64,000 bases of DNA, taken from Corynebacterium durum. Its GTDB lineage: Bacteria > Actinomycetota > Actinomycetes > Mycobacteriales > Mycobacteriaceae. The position numbers and the translations under genes were made by a program. Below the pieces are notes generated by a model. It worked only from the letters and a program-made list of their open reading frames with translations, searched no databases and was not told the origin of the DNA. Below, one piece after another: positions 18,751-27,405 of this stretch. The stretch's first letter is position 1. Every line of letters begins with the position of its first letter. The DNA lies in the NCBI RefSeq assembly GCF_030408675.1, contig NZ_CP047200.1, forward strand, positions 930,001 to 994,000, written 5' to 3'.

Positions 18751-20298
18751 TTACCTAGGTTGGGTCGGATTCTCCGAACTACTGGACTGGGCTTTGTTAT
18801 TTTTGTGGAACAACTGGACAATTTTCGCTGATGCGTCAGACAAGCGTGCTAGAAGCGTTTCAGGATCCTCCTCGCTGGCATCACCATGTGTGGTTCCTTC
18901 CTCACTGTTTGCGCTGGATGCTGAGGCGTGGCGGTCACGACGGGCGGCACGCAGCTTGCGCCCCAGCACCTCGCCATGCATGCCGGTGAGCGAACCAGCT
19001 GCCGTAGCAAATTCAATTTGATCAGCGGTTTTCTCGCCGGACCTCAACGCCACCATGTCACTGAGGTAGCGGAACAACACCGCCACAAGTGCAGTCACGG
19101 GAACGGCCAAGAAAGCACCAACAATACCGAAAAGGCTTGACCCGATGGTAACTGACAACAGCACGATCACGGGATGCAGATTCATGGCGCGGGACTGCAA
19201 CATGGGGGATAGGATGTTTCCTTCCAGCTGCTGCACTGCAACAACGAGAGCCAAAACAATGAGGGCTTTAGTGAAGCCCAGTGAAACAAAAGCAATCAGC
19301 ACTGCCAGCGCCCCGGCGACAAATGCCCCCACGATGGGGATGAAACCCGCAATAAAGGTAAGGGTTGCCAACGCCAGAGCCATGGGAACCCCGAGGAATA
19401 CCAGGCCCATGCCGATGAACACGGCGTCGACAAGCGACACAATAGCTTGAGCCCTGATGAAGCCGGCGAGAGTGTTCCAGGACCGTGTGAGTAGTTCTGT
19501 GAGGTGCCAGCCCGCGCGACGTCCCGTGATGGAGCGAAGCCACGGGAGAAAACGGTCGCCATCCTTGAGGAAAAAGAACGTCAGCACAATGACAATACCC
19601 AGCGTGACCATCACCGTTGAAGCAACGCCGATACCTGCGAACAGTTCACCTGCGATGGTCCCGGATTGTCGCTGCAACCATATGGTGGCATCGGTAAACC
19701 ATTTATTGATGTCATCGTCGCGGACATTCAGCGGTGGGCCCTGCAACCACAACTGCACCTTCTGTACGCCCTCAAACGCTTGGTAGTACAAGGTTTGGGA
19801 TTGCTGGCCGATGCTAGGGGCAATGAGCGCAATCAAACCGCCGAAAAACCCAAAAGCCGCAAGGATCGTAGCGAAACTCGCTAGCCCTGCGGGCACGCCA
19901 ATGTTGCGCAACGTGCGTGTGATAGGCCACAGCACCGAACAAATGAGGATTGCCAACGCGAGGGGGAGGATGCCACGCGAAAATTTACTGAGCAGAAACC
20001 ACGCGGCGTAGGCTGTCACCGCGATCACAAGGAGGCGGAGACACCACCACGCGAATTCCTTCACGCCGTCGGCGATAACCTCCGAACGATCAATACGGTC
20101 CTCGCCTTCCAACTCCTCGAACGTGCGAGAAGCCTCCAGCTGTAAATGCTGCAAATAATCTGCCTCTGACGCAGACAGGTCGGACGCTGGCAGCTTTGAT
20201 GCCGACTGTGATGCTGGCTTTGATGTGGTCGACGTTGGGTCAGCCAGAGCATCAGCGGGCGTCTCTGAAGACTGTTTATTGCTCACTTGTCCCATCAT
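18751..20298 (-). CDS. AI-2E family transporter (PerM-type permease)
   Basis: About 515 residues from ATG 20298 (a second ATG follows at 20295). The frame is open to 20334, but the upstream part lies in a terminator hairpin, so I reject that start. A ~90-residue Ser/Ala-rich cytosolic N-terminus is followed by about eight membrane helices with family features GGLIALIAPSIGQQ, FFLKDGD and GVASTVMVTLG, then FIPIVGAF. The C-terminal ~100 residues are charged and cytosolic. Members include autoinducer-2 exporters and Na+/H+ antiporters; the substrate here is unknown. Confidence 0.88.
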   Translation of the reverse strand: MMGQVSNKQSSETPADALADPTSTTSKPASQSASKLPASDLSASEADYLQHLQLEASRTFEELEGEDRIDRSEVIADGVKEFAWWCLRLLVIAVTAYAAWFLLSKFSRGILPLALAILICSVLWPITRTLRNIGVPAGLASFATILAAFGFFGGLIALIAPSIGQQSQTLYYQAFEGVQKVQLWLQGPPLNVRDDDINKWFTDATIWLQRQSGTIAGELFAGIGVASTVMVTLGIVIVLTFFFLKDGDRFLPWLRSITGRRAGWHLTELLTRSWNTLAGFIRAQAIVSLVDAVFIGMGLVFLGVPMALALATLTFIAGFIPIVGAFVAGALAVLIAFVSLGFTKALIVLALVVAVQQLEGNILSPMLQSRAMNLHPVIVLLSVTIGSSLFGIVGAFLAVPVTALVAVLFRYLSDMVALRSGEKTADQIEFATAAGSLTGMHGEVLGRKLRAARRDRHASASSANSEEGTTHGDASEEDPETLLARLSDASAKIVQLFHKNNKAQSSSSENPTQPR

Positions 20299-20303
20299 GC
20301 CTG

Positions 20304-20343
20304 AAAACCCCGCTGCACGCCGATAATTCTGCATGTAGCGGGG
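20304..20343 (-). terminator. Rho-independent terminator of the metP–metS operon
   Basis: Arms at 20308–20317 and 20334–20343 form a ~10-bp GC-rich stem (CCCCGCT with AGCGGGG at the base, one G·U). On the minus strand it is followed by TTTT. It lies 32 bp after the metS stop and also overlaps the extreme 5' end of the AI-2E frame. Confidence 0.8.
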
Positions 20344-20374
20344 CTGCTGGACATACCAGCGGTTCGGTTAGGGG

Positions 20375-20539
20375 TTACACCTCGTGGCTGATCAATACCT
20401 CGTCTGTGGCGTACTCAGATTCACCGAGCAGGCCCGATTTTTCATCCGGGTTGCGGCGCAAGGCGATAATACTAGCGGCAAGACCGCCCCAGATCACCAC
20501 CATGAACAACACCATCATCATCACTGCTGTACCACTCAT
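20375..20539 (-). CDS. metS: MetS, small subunit of methionine/alanine importer
   Basis: 54 residues: one membrane helix (about 5–27, with three consecutive Met at 7–9), then RRNPDEKSG and an acidic tail. Size, position just downstream of an NSS-family transporter and sequence match MetS of the corynebacterial MetPS system. A clear AAAGGAA precedes the ATG. It is required with MetP for Na+-dependent methionine uptake in C. glutamicum (family knowledge). The gap to metP is 61 bp. Confidence 0.88.
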   Translation of the reverse strand: MSGTAVMMMVLFMVVIWGGLAASIIALRRNPDEKSGLLGESEYATDEVLISHEV

Positions 20540-20600
20540 GTCAGCGATTCCTTTCTGTTTAGCTGGGGTCTTTTACGCGGGTCTTTGTACCCGGAGTGTG

Positions 20601-22226
20601 CTAGTCATCGGACTTTTGCTCGGCGGCGAACCCGGCCGCGCGCCGCTCCTCGGGAGCGTACTTCCGTGGGCGGGTGATGGTGCGCTGCAAGTCAGAATCA
20701 ATACCAAAGTCCGAGCCGGGTGGGCCAACCAACGACAAAGAACCGCGCCACGGAACAATTGTCAAAGCAAACGCGGCGGCGACAATGATGCCCAGCACAA
20801 CCCAGCCGAAAATGGTCACTTGGGTGGAGGTATAGCCGCCATATGGCTTGGACACCAAGGTGAATAGCTCCTGCATCAGCGTGTAGCCCAGCACAATCGT
20901 GGTCAGATTCACCACGCAGATGCGCCACAGCGTGCCCACCTGGAATGAAGACACTGCGTTCAAATGCAGGGCAAATTCGTTGGTGCGGCGCAGAATCCAG
21001 TCGATCACGATGATCGCGATCAGGGCGATGGCGACGATACCAATGTTGTTGGTGAACTTATCCATAATGTCCAGCGTGGCCAGGCTGGAGGTGGTGGAGA
21101 ACAGCGCCAAGGAAATCAACGCCATGACCACACCAACGCTCACGGCCGTGGTTTTACGCGGCAGATCCAGCTTGTCTTTCACCGCAGACACCACGACCTC
21201 CAGTAGGGAGAACAAGGAGGTGAAACCGGCAATAGTCAGCGAGGCGAAGAAGAACACGCCGAAAACAGCGCCCAGCGGCATCTGGTTAATGATTGCGGGG
21301 AATGCAATGAAAGCCAAACCAATACCGGAGGTGGCGACCTCGCTGACTGGGACGTTCTGCTGGGTGGCCATGTAGCCCAAGGCTGCAAACACGCCGATGC
21401 CCGCCAGCACCTCAAAGGAGGAGTTCGCAAACGCCGTGACCAAGCCCGTGCCCGTCAAGTTCGTGCGCGGTTTCAGGTAGGAGGAGTAGGTCAGCATAAT
21501 GCCGAAGCCCACTGACAGTGAGAAGAAGATCTGGCCATAGGCTGCAACCCACACCGTGGGGTTACGCAAGGCGTCCCAGTTCGGGGTGAAGAACGCATTC
21601 AAGCCTTCGGCGGCACCATCCAAAAACAGTGCTTGGATCACCACAATGATGAACAAGACGGTGAGCAAGGGCATGAAAACCTTGGAAATCTTGCCAATGC
21701 CCTCGTCCACGCCCATGGCCATGACGATAATCGCCAATACCCACACCAGCGCCAAAGCGATAGCAATCTGCGGAACAATCTCCGTGGACACCGTTTGGGA
21801 GGTGTCGGCCTGCAGGAAGTCCTTCATAAAATAGTCTTCCGGCATATCGCCCCATGCCTTATTGAAGGACTTGACCGTGTACAGCCCGGCCCAGCCAATA
21901 ATCGCGGCGTAGTAAATAGTAATGAAAAACGCGATCCCTACCTGGATCCAGCCCACTGGCTCGGCCCACGAGCGAATCCGCCGGAACACTAGGGGAGCGG
22001 AACCACGGAAACGGTGCCCCAACGAATAGTCCAAGAAAAGAAGAGGAATACCCGCAGTGAGCAGTGCAATCATATAAGGAACAAGGAACGCGCCGCCACC
22101 GTTATCGTAGGCGACATACGGGAAACGCCAAATATTTCCCAACCCCACTGCAGAACCAATAGCTGCGAGCAAAAACGCGATGCGGGTGGAAAACACTTCG
22201 CGACGAGGACTAGTTTGATCAGCCAT
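20601..22226 (-). CDS. metP: MetP, Na+-dependent methionine/alanine transporter (NSS family)
   Basis: 541 residues with about 12 membrane helices. The NSS signature appears near the start (AAIGSAVGLGNIWRFPYVAY), contributing Na+- and substrate-binding backbone sites. ATG 22226 has GGAAAGG upstream. Together with the adjacent metS it fits the C. glutamicum MetPS secondary methionine uptake system at the cytoplasmic membrane. A structured leader lies upstream (22267–22302). Confidence 0.93.
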   Translation of the reverse strand: MADQTSPRREVFSTRIAFLLAAIGSAVGLGNIWRFPYVAYDNGGGAFLVPYMIALLTAGIPLLFLDYSLGHRFRGSAPLVFRRIRSWAEPVGWIQVGIAFFITIYYAAIIGWAGLYTVKSFNKAWGDMPEDYFMKDFLQADTSQTVSTEIVPQIAIALALVWVLAIIVMAMGVDEGIGKISKVFMPLLTVLFIIVVIQALFLDGAAEGLNAFFTPNWDALRNPTVWVAAYGQIFFSLSVGFGIMLTYSSYLKPRTNLTGTGLVTAFANSSFEVLAGIGVFAALGYMATQQNVPVSEVATSGIGLAFIAFPAIINQMPLGAVFGVFFFASLTIAGFTSLFSLLEVVVSAVKDKLDLPRKTTAVSVGVVMALISLALFSTTSSLATLDIMDKFTNNIGIVAIALIAIIVIDWILRRTNEFALHLNAVSSFQVGTLWRICVVNLTTIVLGYTLMQELFTLVSKPYGGYTSTQVTIFGWVVLGIIVAAAFALTIVPWRGSLSLVGPPGSDFGIDSDLQRTITRPRKYAPEERRAAGFAAEQKSDD

Positions 22227-22536
22227 GCTGACGGGCCTTTCCAACGTGTGAAATGTTAACGATGAGACACCACAGGCATCACGGGCCTTCAGGTGGTGGC
22301 CCGGAAAGTATGCCCGGTACTCGACAATGTTTGCGGTAGCGTTGGGTTGGCGCCCAGCTCATCGGGTAATTTTCGCGTGCACCGTCCCACTACGTGGAAA
22401 AATCCTAGCACCTTATTCCACAGACTGAAATAGAGAGGTGCGTGAGGCGGTGGCGTACGCGGCGTCGATAAGCCGTGCGATAGGGGTGATGGTGGCAGTA
22501 GAGCCGTGTCCGGTGGCGTTGCTAGGATAAACAACC
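22227..22536. other. Divergent intergenic region metP / ychF
   Basis: 310 bp with promoters for both directions. On the minus strand the leader of metP contains a compact possible pseudoknot (22267–22302) and a second small hairpin near 22301–22317. I see no gene that I can support here. Confidence 0.55.
22267..22302 (-). promoter_or_regulatory. Possible H-type pseudoknot in the metP leader
   Basis: On the minus strand GGGCC and GGCCC form a 5-bp stem (22298–22302 with 22283–22287). The loop holds ACCAC (22293–22297), which can pair with a downstream GTGGT (22269–22273), giving an H-type pseudoknot 41 nt before the metP start. It does not match a SAM riboswitch consensus that I know. Function as a leader element is speculative. 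Confidence 0.35.
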
Positions 22537-23622
22537 GTGACCTTAACTCTTGGAATTGTTGGCCTGCCGAACGTGGGCAAGTCCACCCTCTTTAACGCCC
22601 TCACACGCAACGATGTGCTTGCAGCGAACTATCCCTTCGCCACCATTGAACCCAACGTTGGCCTCGTCGAACTGCCCGATCCGCGGCTGAACAAACTTGC
22701 CGAAATTTTCGGGTCTGAAGTGATCAAACCCGCCACCGTTAGCTTCGTTGACATCGCAGGCATTGTGAAAGGCGCCTCCGAGAATGAAGGGCTGGGCAAC
22801 AAATTCCTCGCCAACATCCGGGAAGCCGACGCCATCTGCCAAGTCGTCCGCGCCTTCTCCGACGACGATGTCATCCATGTCGACGGCCGCGTTGACCCCA
22901 GCAGCGACATCGCAGTCATTGAGACCGAACTCATCCTCGCAGATCTGCAAACCATCGAAAAGGCCCTGCCGAGGCTAGAAAAAGAAGCCAAGCGCGACAA
23001 AGAAAAAGCAGGCGAAGTCGCAGCCGTAAAACGAGCACAAACCATCCTCGAAGACGGACGCACCCTCTTCTCCGCTGCGGGTAACGGCGAAATCGAGCTG
23101 GCGACGCTCCGGGAACTCCACCTGCTCACCGCCAAACCCTTCCTCTATGTATTCAACTCCGATGAAGGGGTGCTTACCGACGCCGCGCGCAAAGACGAAC
23201 TCCGCGCCCTCGTCGCCCCAGCCGACTGCGTGTTCCTTGACGCCAAAACCGAAACCGAACTCTTTGAACTCGACGACGAGGAAGCCGCCGAACTCCTCGA
23301 ATCCGTTGGGCAACACGAACCCGGACTACACTCACTAGCCAAAGCCGGATTTGCCACACTCGGACTGCAAACCTACCTCACCGCAGGCCCCAAAGAAGCC
23401 CGCGCCTGGACCATCCACAAGGGCGACACCGCGCCCCAAGCCGCAGGCGTAATTCACAGCGACTTCGAACGCGGATTCATCAAAGCCGAAATCGTCTCCT
23501 TCGACGACCTTGTCGCCGCAGGCTCCATGGCCGAAGCCAAAGCCGCCGGACGCGTGCGCATGGAAGGTAAGGACTATGTTATGGCCGATGGGGACGTGGT
23601 GGAATTTAAGTTTAATGTGTAG
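22537..23622 (+). CDS. ychF: Redox-regulated ATPase YchF (Obg-like)
   Basis: 361 residues, standard. The P-loop is GLPNVGKST (9–17), switch II DIAGIVKGAS, and the G4 position reads NSDE, matching the NxxE that gives YchF preference for ATP. A C-terminal TGS domain with LQTYLTAGPKEARAWTIHKG and AAGVIHSDFERGFIKAE is complete. It associates with ribosomes and stress responses in other bacteria. Start is GTG 22537. The zinc-ribbon gene starts inside its last eight bases. Confidence 0.96.
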   Translation: MTLTLGIVGLPNVGKSTLFNALTRNDVLAANYPFATIEPNVGLVELPDPRLNKLAEIFGSEVIKPATVSFVDIAGIVKGASENEGLGNKFLANIREADAICQVVRAFSDDDVIHVDGRVDPSSDIAVIETELILADLQTIEKALPRLEKEAKRDKEKAGEVAAVKRAQTILEDGRTLFSAAGNGEIELATLRELHLLTAKPFLYVFNSDEGVLTDAARKDELRALVAPADCVFLDAKTETELFELDDEEAAELLESVGQHEPGLHSLAKAGFATLGLQTYLTAGPKEARAWTIHKGDTAPQAAGVIHSDFERGFIKAEIVSFDDLVAAGSMAEAKAAGRVRMEGKDYVMADGDVVEFKFNV

Positions 23623-24277
23623 GGGAGAATGTAAGAACTGTGGAAATCTGATTCCATCAGGAAATAAGTTTTGTGGAGAATGTGGCTGTTCTGTGGAATC
23701 GGGTTCGACAAATATGGCAAATGCTGGTGGAGATATTCATGGCGGCCTGTATCAAGCTGGCCGTGATATAGTCGTTAATTCTTCGAAGCCATCCGAATCT
23801 GTGGAGGCGTCTTATGAGGCGGTCCCAAAGTGGCGGAGTCCTGTAACACTGGGAGTTCTAACCTGGGTCTCAATTGGTCTTGGGGTCCTCGCTTTCTTTC
23901 CTATTCGTGATATTCTAAAACCGGTTTTTGGATTCCTATTTTCTTTTCCTCGCGATTATGAAGTGGAAGGGTATCAGTATTATAATTCTCGGTTAATTTT
24001 TATACTTGCGATTATCGTGCTTGCTGTGCCTATAATGCTTTTACTTAATATTGCTCGCAATCAGATTCGAAAACCGCTGTGTTTTAGCTGGGCAATTAAT
24101 GGCGCAGGAAAACGTTTAACGTTGGAGTGGATTCGCCCAAATAGTTGCCCAATATGTGGTGGGAAAATGCGATACTGCAAAAATTTAGATCGGATGCCTA
24201 TTCTTCTATGTTCAAGAAATTCAAACCATTGGTTTGAGGTGGATCAGGCTGAGGATGTTATTGATGATTCTCGTTGA
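23615..24277 (+). CDS. Membrane protein with N- and C-terminal zinc ribbons
   Basis: 220 residues in AT-rich DNA. An N-terminal zinc ribbon has C6/C9/C20/C23, then residues 38–55 form a Gly/Asp motif (GGDIHGG…QAGRDIVVN) of the kind seen in linkers of actinobacterial effector and regulatory proteins. Two membrane helices follow (~77–97 and ~127–147). The C-terminal cytosolic part has a second ribbon-like site, C178/C181 with C199 and H205. The start overlaps ychF by 8 bp and lacks a strong ribosome site, so translation may be coupled. Function unknown. Confidence 0.75.
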   Translation: MCRGECKNCGNLIPSGNKFCGECGCSVESGSTNMANAGGDIHGGLYQAGRDIVVNSSKPSESVEASYEAVPKWRSPVTLGVLTWVSIGLGVLAFFPIRDILKPVFGFLFSFPRDYEVEGYQYYNSRLIFILAIIVLAVPIMLLLNIARNQIRKPLCFSWAINGAGKRLTLEWIRPNSCPICGGKMRYCKNLDRMPILLCSRNSNHWFEVDQAEDVIDDSR

Positions 24278-24396
24278 AAACTGAACTTTGCGAAGGTGTT
24301 TGTTTTTGTAAAAGCACCAAGATTACGGTAGCTATTATTATGACTACGTTGTTAGATTTTTGAAGTTTTTTTGCGCCATGTAACTAATGTATCTTT

Positions 24397-25887
24397 CTAA
24401 CGTGAATTTTTCTCAATCCAAGTATGTATCGCCTGTTCAAGCTCCTCAATCGCAATAATTAGTTGCTGGTTGTTGTACCTTGGATTCTTGGTATTTTCAG
24501 GATGGTGTACTGAGTTTCGGACATATACTACATTTGGAACATTGTAATACTTGTTATCACGATTATTGTACCATTGTAGCGAACTACTAATTCCGAGTTC
24601 TTCTAATTTAGTTACAATATCTTTTTCACGTGCGGAATCCTTCTGCAGACAAAGGTTCTGGAAGTGGCCATACAGTTCATCCATAAACTCAATACTGGGG
24701 ATCATGAATGCATAATAGTTAATTGCATTCCAGGATACGTAAGGGAGTTGGCATGTGTTAAGCTCGTCATGCGTTTTGATTTTTGGTGTGCCAGATTCAT
24801 TTTTCATTACCAGCATCGTATAAGAGTCATTTTCTTCAAATCCCTGAATCATATAAGGAGAATGTGTGATTAAAAGCACCTGTTGATTGTCTGCAATTCC
24901 ACGTATTGCTTTGGCTAAGCTCAACTGAGCTCTTGGGTGAAGCCATGTTTCTGGCTCATCCAGTCCAAATATCATTTTTTGATAACCGCTAGAGCCTCTT
25001 TTTTGTGATTTTTGTCCAAAAACCTGCAAAAGGGCCAGCATGAATGCTCGCTGAAGGCCGGTTCCTTTATTTTCTAATGGTGTTTCGCCTTCATTATTAA
25101 TATTGCTAGACAGTAATACTTGACCTGATTTTAATAGTGATGTTGGATCGGGAACTTCAAAGTTGAACCGTGCTGTTGCTTTCCCGTATTGTTCAGTTAT
25201 GACCTCTGAAATTTCAGTTGACAGCTCCTGCAAGGCATTTTGCACCGTTCCTTCGCCTTGCTGGGTGAATAGAGCTTTATGCGCCTCAGTGAAATTAAGC
25301 CAAGGTTTACATTTATCAATATCGGAAATGGCAGCAGATATTAACTTTCCTAATGTTTTAGATGTTCCCATGTTGACATGAGCTTCTGGTGCGTCGTCAG
25401 CATAAATAAAGTTTAAGTCAAGAAGGGATTTAAACTTTGTATCAATTCCAGTTATAGCTTCAAACTGGCTTGATTTGGGATTCCAGAATGTAATCTTTTT
25501 TGCGTCGATATTTACTTTTTTCTTACCTTGCTGTACTGTTTCTTGATTGGATTGGCGCCGTACGCGTAAAATTTTGGATTTTGACAAATCTTTACTTTGC
25601 TGATCGCACCACAGAAAATCTTGAAGTTTGTTAAAATCTTCGTTTCCAAGCATTTCTTCTAAGTCGTCACCACTTAGATCAACTATCACCTGAGATTCGT
25701 TGCTGTTGGTGGTATATATTTGTTCATTATTATTGGTGCCATTTCTTAGGTATTCTATAGCGAATAGTATTGTTGATTTTCCCACGTTATTTTCACCAAC
25801 GAGATAATTCAGGCCAGGAGAGAGATCAACTGTAGTTGTTCCGCGTAAGCCACGTATATTATGCATTTTTATGCGTTTTATGTACAT
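24397..25887 (-). CDS. AAA-family ATPase (OLD/RecF-like) with C-terminal HEPN-like motif
   Basis: 496 residues. Walker A GENNVGKST (31–39), an ABC-like signature region NKGTGLQRA (273–281), Walker B MIFGLDEPE (305–313) and H-switch LLITHSP (338–344) define a complete SMC/OLD-type ATPase. The last ~130 residues form a different domain with R457-N458-x3-H462 followed by PEN, matching the RNxxxH active-site pattern of HEPN ribonucleases. No TOPRIM is evident. ATG 25887 has AAAGGAAA. The gene is markedly AT-rich relative to its flanks and converges on the zinc-ribbon gene. A phage-defence or abortive-infection role is likely by analogy with PrrC/RloC-type AAA-HEPN proteins. Confidence 0.85.
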   Translation of the reverse strand: MYIKRIKMHNIRGLRGTTTVDLSPGLNYLVGENNVGKSTILFAIEYLRNGTNNNEQIYTTNSNESQVIVDLSGDDLEEMLGNEDFNKLQDFLWCDQQSKDLSKSKILRVRRQSNQETVQQGKKKVNIDAKKITFWNPKSSQFEAITGIDTKFKSLLDLNFIYADDAPEAHVNMGTSKTLGKLISAAISDIDKCKPWLNFTEAHKALFTQQGEGTVQNALQELSTEISEVITEQYGKATARFNFEVPDPTSLLKSGQVLLSSNINNEGETPLENKGTGLQRAFMLALLQVFGQKSQKRGSSGYQKMIFGLDEPETWLHPRAQLSLAKAIRGIADNQQVLLITHSPYMIQGFEENDSYTMLVMKNESGTPKIKTHDELNTCQLPYVSWNAINYYAFMIPSIEFMDELYGHFQNLCLQKDSAREKDIVTKLEELGISSSLQWYNNRDNKYYNVPNVVYVRNSVHHPENTKNPRYNNQQLIIAIEELEQAIHTWIEKNSR

Positions 25888-26503
25888 ATATTTTCCTTTG
25901 GTTTCATGAGTATGGTGGTATTGTTAGGACGGAACTGTGGCACCACTGGATCGGATTTTTTCTTAGTATAGCGATTGTGGGTATAGTTCTGTCAATTCGT
26001 TTCTTCGGTATTTTTGCAAGATAACTTACTTTTGTTTTTGTTGATTGCTCACATACTTGCTACGTTGACATGTACATAATGTTTAGCGGGTGGCTGGCGG
26101 TCGACTTATCTGATTTGTTGATATTTAAATAAAGCTAGTCACATGGCGATGTCTTTGGAGAAATTTTTGATTAGTCGTCCGTTTGATTGGCGGGAGGTTG
26201 ATACCTCTAGGACTCAGCTGTGCGCAGAGATCAGTGCCTATCGTCTGTAGGAATTTCGTGAGCAAGCAGAGGCGACGCAAACTCGGTTGATTAAAGAAAT
26301 TACGGGTCAGGTTTCCAAGATTGAGCATAGAGATCATGTCAAGCTCGCTGAATGCCCTGCCAGAGGCTATTTTTCGGCACACTTAAACTTGACGCTTTTC
26401 CGTATTATGAACAGTAAGCTACCGCGGCTGTAAGAACATAAGCTAATGAGATCGCATAGGGATGCAACATATATGCCACCAACGAACGCGAAGGTAGAAA
26501 CCC
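25888..26503. other. AT-rich intergenic stretch with gene debris
   Basis: 616 bp with low GC. A short plus-strand frame ending at 26024 encodes ELWHHWIGFFLSIAIVGIV-type hydrophobic sequence, possibly the last helix of a lost membrane protein. A second frame (26143–26433) carries an in-frame stop. No intact gene is convincing. Confidence 0.45.
26143..26433 (+). pseudogene. Possible decayed gene with in-frame TAG
   Basis: From ATG 26143 the frame reads protein-like sequence (SLEKFLISRPFDWREVD) to a TAG at 26248–26250, then continues in the same frame as a charged helical segment (EFREQAEATQTRLIKEITGQ) to TAA at 26431–26433. Continuity across one stop suggests a gene of about 96 codons that has lost function, or the C-terminal remnant of a larger one. 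Family not recognised. Confidence 0.35.
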
Positions 26504-27007
26504 ATGGATAACAACCCCAGAGAAGTAAAGCATGACGAGATTCCTGTGCCGAAGCCTCCTGAAGGGTGGACCCCGCCACCGGATCCGACTCCAGAGGAGT
26601 TGAGGGAAGAAGCTCTTGCGCGTCTGGCCAAGATCGATCAATGTCGCGCAATCGAGGCATTAATCCGTGACGGCTGGAATGATCAGCGTATTGCCGCTTA
26701 CCAGGGCGTCGATGTCAGCAAAGTGCGCGTTGTTCGTCAGCGCATGGAGTCGGAGGAAACGAGCTGCCCGGTCACTCCTAAAGAGCTGGGATGGCGTCGA
26801 GCTGCGGGGCACATGAGCGATCAGGATATGATGGATCGCCTGCGATCATGGCCTTATACTTTTAGCCGCGTGGTCTTTGATGCCATCGATTATGGCGACT
26901 GGGATGATGTCGTGTGGTTGCGTGAAAAAGGCTATATCTCCCGCGAGGAGTTCGGTGAACTGAAAGCGATCACTGACTCGATGCCGAAACGTCCCGACAT
27001 CCTCTAA
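26504..27007 (+). CDS. Hypothetical protein with HTH-like middle region
   Basis: 167 residues, with GAAGG eight bases before the ATG. The N-terminus is Pro/Glu-rich (PKPPEGWTPPPDPTPEEL). Residues ~50–80 (IEALIRDGWNDQRIAAYQGVDVSKVRVVRQRM) look like a helix-turn-helix of the kind found in small regulators or terminase-like small subunits. The C-terminal part contains SWPYTFSRVVFDAIDYGDWDDV. It lies at the edge of the AT-rich patch but has normal base composition. Not recognised; DNA binding is a guess. Confidence 0.65.
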   Translation: MDNNPREVKHDEIPVPKPPEGWTPPPDPTPEELREEALARLAKIDQCRAIEALIRDGWNDQRIAAYQGVDVSKVRVVRQRMESEETSCPVTPKELGWRRAAGHMSDQDMMDRLRSWPYTFSRVVFDAIDYGDWDDVVWLREKGYISREEFGELKAITDSMPKRPDIL

Positions 27008-27084
27008 GGTAGCCGGGGCGAATCTTTTACGGGGCGTGCTTTCCAGGGGCGTCGATACCCAACCACGTACCCCAACCACGTCCT

Positions 27085-27405
27085 TTACATCAGCAAAGAC
27101 TGCACCCGCACCCTCACTACTGTCTCATCCCCATTCCCGCGTGCCTCCGACACAGCAAGAATGACCGTCTCTTGAATATCCCGAACAATGTCTTTGACCA
27201 GTCGGGAACCATCAATGCCTACCTCAAGAACAATGGATTGCTCGTCAGCGTCAATGATGACTCCGAAGCGGGCATCAGCATCATTGCCTTGGATGTGGCT
27301 TCCCACGGTTTTGAGCGTGCTGCTTATGCCCGGCTCGACCCCGCGGACTCCAGGAACTGAGGTGACCGCTGTGGCTAGTTCGGCTGCTGAGATGCTAGTC
27401 GTCAT
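27085..27405 (-). CDS. Asp23/Gls24-like small protein (operon gene 9)
   Basis: 106 residues of soluble alpha/beta sequence. It resembles an Asp23-type domain in its SVPGVRGVEPG start and in the pattern of a beta strand followed by a long helix (DIVRDIQETVILAVSEA). It is the last gene of the envelope-stress operon, overlapping the preceding gene by 11 bp. The similarity is weaker than for the central Asp23 genes, so the family call is tentative. Confidence 0.7.
   Translation of the reverse strand: MTTSISAAELATAVTSVPGVRGVEPGISSTLKTVGSHIQGNDADARFGVIIDADEQSIVLEVGIDGSRLVKDIVRDIQETVILAVSEARGNGDETVVRVRVQSLLM

Noticed and set aside
20299..20334. Upstream start for the AI-2E permease
   Set aside because: It lies within the metS terminator hairpin and has no ribosome site.
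22289..22534. 81-codon minus-strand frame between metP and ychF
   Set aside because: It covers the metP leader and ychF promoter and is Pro/Thr/Ser-rich with no start signal.
26125..26382. 85-codon minus-strand frame in the AT-rich stretch
   Set aside because: No ribosome site, low-complexity Leu/Arg composition, and it overlaps the better-looking remnant on the other strand.
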